Positions 36,618-38,329 of a DNA stretch of 38,329 nucleotides are shown here, one piece after another. The notes beneath the pieces were generated by a model. It was not told the origin of the DNA and ran no database searches. It worked only from the letters and a program-made list of their open reading frames with translations. Origin of the DNA: Bacillota bacterium. GTDB taxonomy: Bacteria > Bacillota > Sulfobacillia > RBS10-35 > JAJYVN01. Within the stretch, counting starts at the first letter, position 1. The number at the start of each line of letters is the position of its first letter. The DNA lies in contig JAJZXK010000026.1 in assembly GCA_021806565.1 (NCBI GenBank), positions 1 to 38,329 of the forward strand, in the 5' to 3' direction. A program made the translations under genes and the position numbers.

Positions 36618-38055
36618 CCGCTGCGCCCGCCCCACCGGCGAACATCCGCCGCAGGCGGCGCAGGCGCAGGCGGGCGGCCGCCACCAACTGCGCCCCGTCC
36701 GGCCCCGGGCCGCCGTGCGACGCGGACGCCTGCAGGGCGTCGATCTGGTCGGCGATGGTGACAAAGGCGGTCTGGACCCCGATCTGCCGCGCCCACAATC
36801 GCCGCCAGGTCGCATCCAGGAGGGTGATGGCCTGCAGGGGTTGATACTTGAAAAACTGCACCCCGTAACCCTCGCCGCGCACCGCCGCCTCGCGCCAGTA
36901 GCCCAGGCGCTTACCGCGCAGCACCGGTGCGGCCGCGCGCACCACCGCCTCCCAGCGGTCCCACTGATCGACCAGCGCGGGCTGCTGCAGTGTCAGGCGC
37001 ATCACGAAGTCGTTCCAGTTCGGATCCAGCGTCACGTAGCGAAAGATCTCCCAGGCCAGTGCCTGATCCGGCGCAAGGTTGCTGAGGCCGTAGAAGTCGG
37101 AGTTCACACCGGCCGCACGGCGCACCGGCCAGCGGGGAAATGGGATGAAGTCCCATTTCACGCCGCTGCCCAGATTCCGCGCCGCCCAAAGCACCGCTTG
37201 GCCCGCGCCGCTGGAAAAGACCACGGACCCGCTGGCGATCCCCGAGTTCAGTCCCGTGCCGTCGATGTTGCCCGTGGTACAGATGCGGTCCCAGATCTGG
37301 GTGAACACCCACTGGCCAGCCCGGATGCTTCCAGGCAGGCCGAGCAGGCAGCGGGTGCGCGAGGCGTCCAGGAAGGCACCGCCGAAGCCGTGCAGGTAAC
37401 CGTAGCCTTCCGCGATATCGCCCGGATCGATGGAGAGGGTCGCCGCGTAACGCCTGGCCGTGCCGCTCCCACCGGCACAACGCCGCCAGAGGGACTCGGC
37501 GTCGCGGTAGGTCCAGGCGGGATCCGGATACGAAAGACCCAGGCGGTCGAGGATGTCCTGGCGGTAGAAGTAGACCTGGGCGGCGGTGTACGCGGGGACG
37601 GCGAATAGTCCGCTCGCCAGCCGGAAGGTTTCCAGTTGCCCCGCCGACCACAGCCCCGTCGACAGATTGTCCCGCCGCAACTCGGCGTCCAGCGGGGCGA
37701 GAAACGGCATGGCGGTGGCAAAGTCGTAGCAGCAGCCGGCGATGATCCACGGACCGGCTCCGGCCGTCAGGGAGGCGACGACCGCCGGCATGTCGCCCCA
37801 AGGCTGATATACCAGCCGCACCCCGCGGTGGCGTGCGTTCCAACCGACGTCCAGATGTCCCTGCACCAACCCCTGCACGGTGGCGCTGGCCGGCGCCTGC
37901 ACGTGCAACTGCACGGGAACCGTGCGGACCCCGGCCTGGGTGGCCGGACGGGCCGCACCCGCCCTCCGACAGCCGCCGGCCGCCACCGCGGCCCCCAGTG
38001 CCGCGGCCAGCAGCGTCCGCCTTCGCGACCGCCCCGCATCCCCGCCGTGCACCAT
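36607..38055 (-). CDS. Extracellular solute-binding protein-like Tat/lipobox lipoprotein, paralogue 4
   Basis: Start ATG after GAGGGGG; RSRRRTLLAAALGAAVAAGGC; WDFIPFPRWPVRRAAGVNSDFYGLSNLAPDQALAWEIFRYVT; C-terminal RRLRRMFAGGAGAAASG. Confidence 0.9.
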   Translation of the reverse strand: MVHGGDAGRSRRRTLLAAALGAAVAAGGCRRAGAARPATQAGVRTVPVQLHVQAPASATVQGLVQGHLDVGWNARHRGVRLVYQPWGDMPAVVASLTAGAGPWIIAGCCYDFATAMPFLAPLDAELRRDNLSTGLWSAGQLETFRLASGLFAVPAYTAAQVYFYRQDILDRLGLSYPDPAWTYRDAESLWRRCAGGSGTARRYAATLSIDPGDIAEGYGYLHGFGGAFLDASRTRCLLGLPGSIRAGQWVFTQIWDRICTTGNIDGTGLNSGIASGSVVFSSGAGQAVLWAARNLGSGVKWDFIPFPRWPVRRAAGVNSDFYGLSNLAPDQALAWEIFRYVTLDPNWNDFVMRLTLQQPALVDQWDRWEAVVRAAAPVLRGKRLGYWREAAVRGEGYGVQFFKYQPLQAITLLDATWRRLWARQIGVQTAFVTIADQIDALQASASHGGPGPDGAQLVAAARLRLRRLRRMFAGGAGAAASG

Positions 38056-38329
38056 CGCCATCCCCCTCGAGCGGCGATTGCCGGGCCGGTGCCACCGCTC
38101 CTGCAGCCGCGCGCGCGATTCGCGCCGACCTGCCCACACCGTTGCCGCGCCGTGCGCCGACCGGCAGGAATCGGCCCGCCCCAGGCGGCAAGGAGCAACA
38201 CGGCCACATCGGCAGCCGATGCTTCTGGAGGTGAGCCTTGGCCATGGACATCGGGAGCAGAGCGCCGGAGAGCGCGGCGGCGGCACCCGCGGGGCGATGG
38301 GGCGGCGCGCCGCCACCCGATCGCCGCTG

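Noticed and set aside
1-38329. tRNA, rRNA and CRISPR arrays
   Set aside because: None recognised by eye on either strand; a dedicated scan (tRNAscan-SE, Infernal, CRISPRCasFinder) would be needed to exclude them.

Overview
High-GC bacterial window, read by eye from the ORF track and sequence. Left third (about 0.16-7.7 kb, minus strand) is a housekeeping block: PriA, CoaBC, RpoZ (omega), RemA/DUF370, YicC, a divergent alpha/beta-type SASP-like spore protein, an endonuclease III/MagIII-like glycosylase and a DegT/DnrJ aminotransferase. RemA plus the SASP-like gene suggest a spore-forming Firmicutes-type lineage (inference). The rest looks like an accessory glycan-related region: four paralogous Tat/lipobox solute-binding proteins with no permease or ATPase genes, two PhyH dioxygenases, a GH2 glycosidase, a Gfo/Idh/MocA oxidoreductase, three sulfatase-superfamily proteins, a GxGYxYP-like lipoprotein, an orphan DltD-like protein, a large Asp-box (Ycf48/BNR-like) lipoprotein, WrbA and a DAG-kinase-like protein. 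Mobile relics are an IS607 tnpA/tnpB deletion chimera, an IS200/IS605-like right-end hairpin, an IS21-like terminal repeat pair, a truncated Rpn-family ORF and a HAD gene with an internal deletion. Main items for follow-up: a PAS-GGDEF-methyltransferase fusion, a perfect 34-bp palindrome within the signal-peptide codons of one binding protein, a shared C-terminal tail on the orphan binding proteins, and a sulfatase-like protein with Thr at the formylglycine position. No tRNA, rRNA or CRISPR array was recognised.
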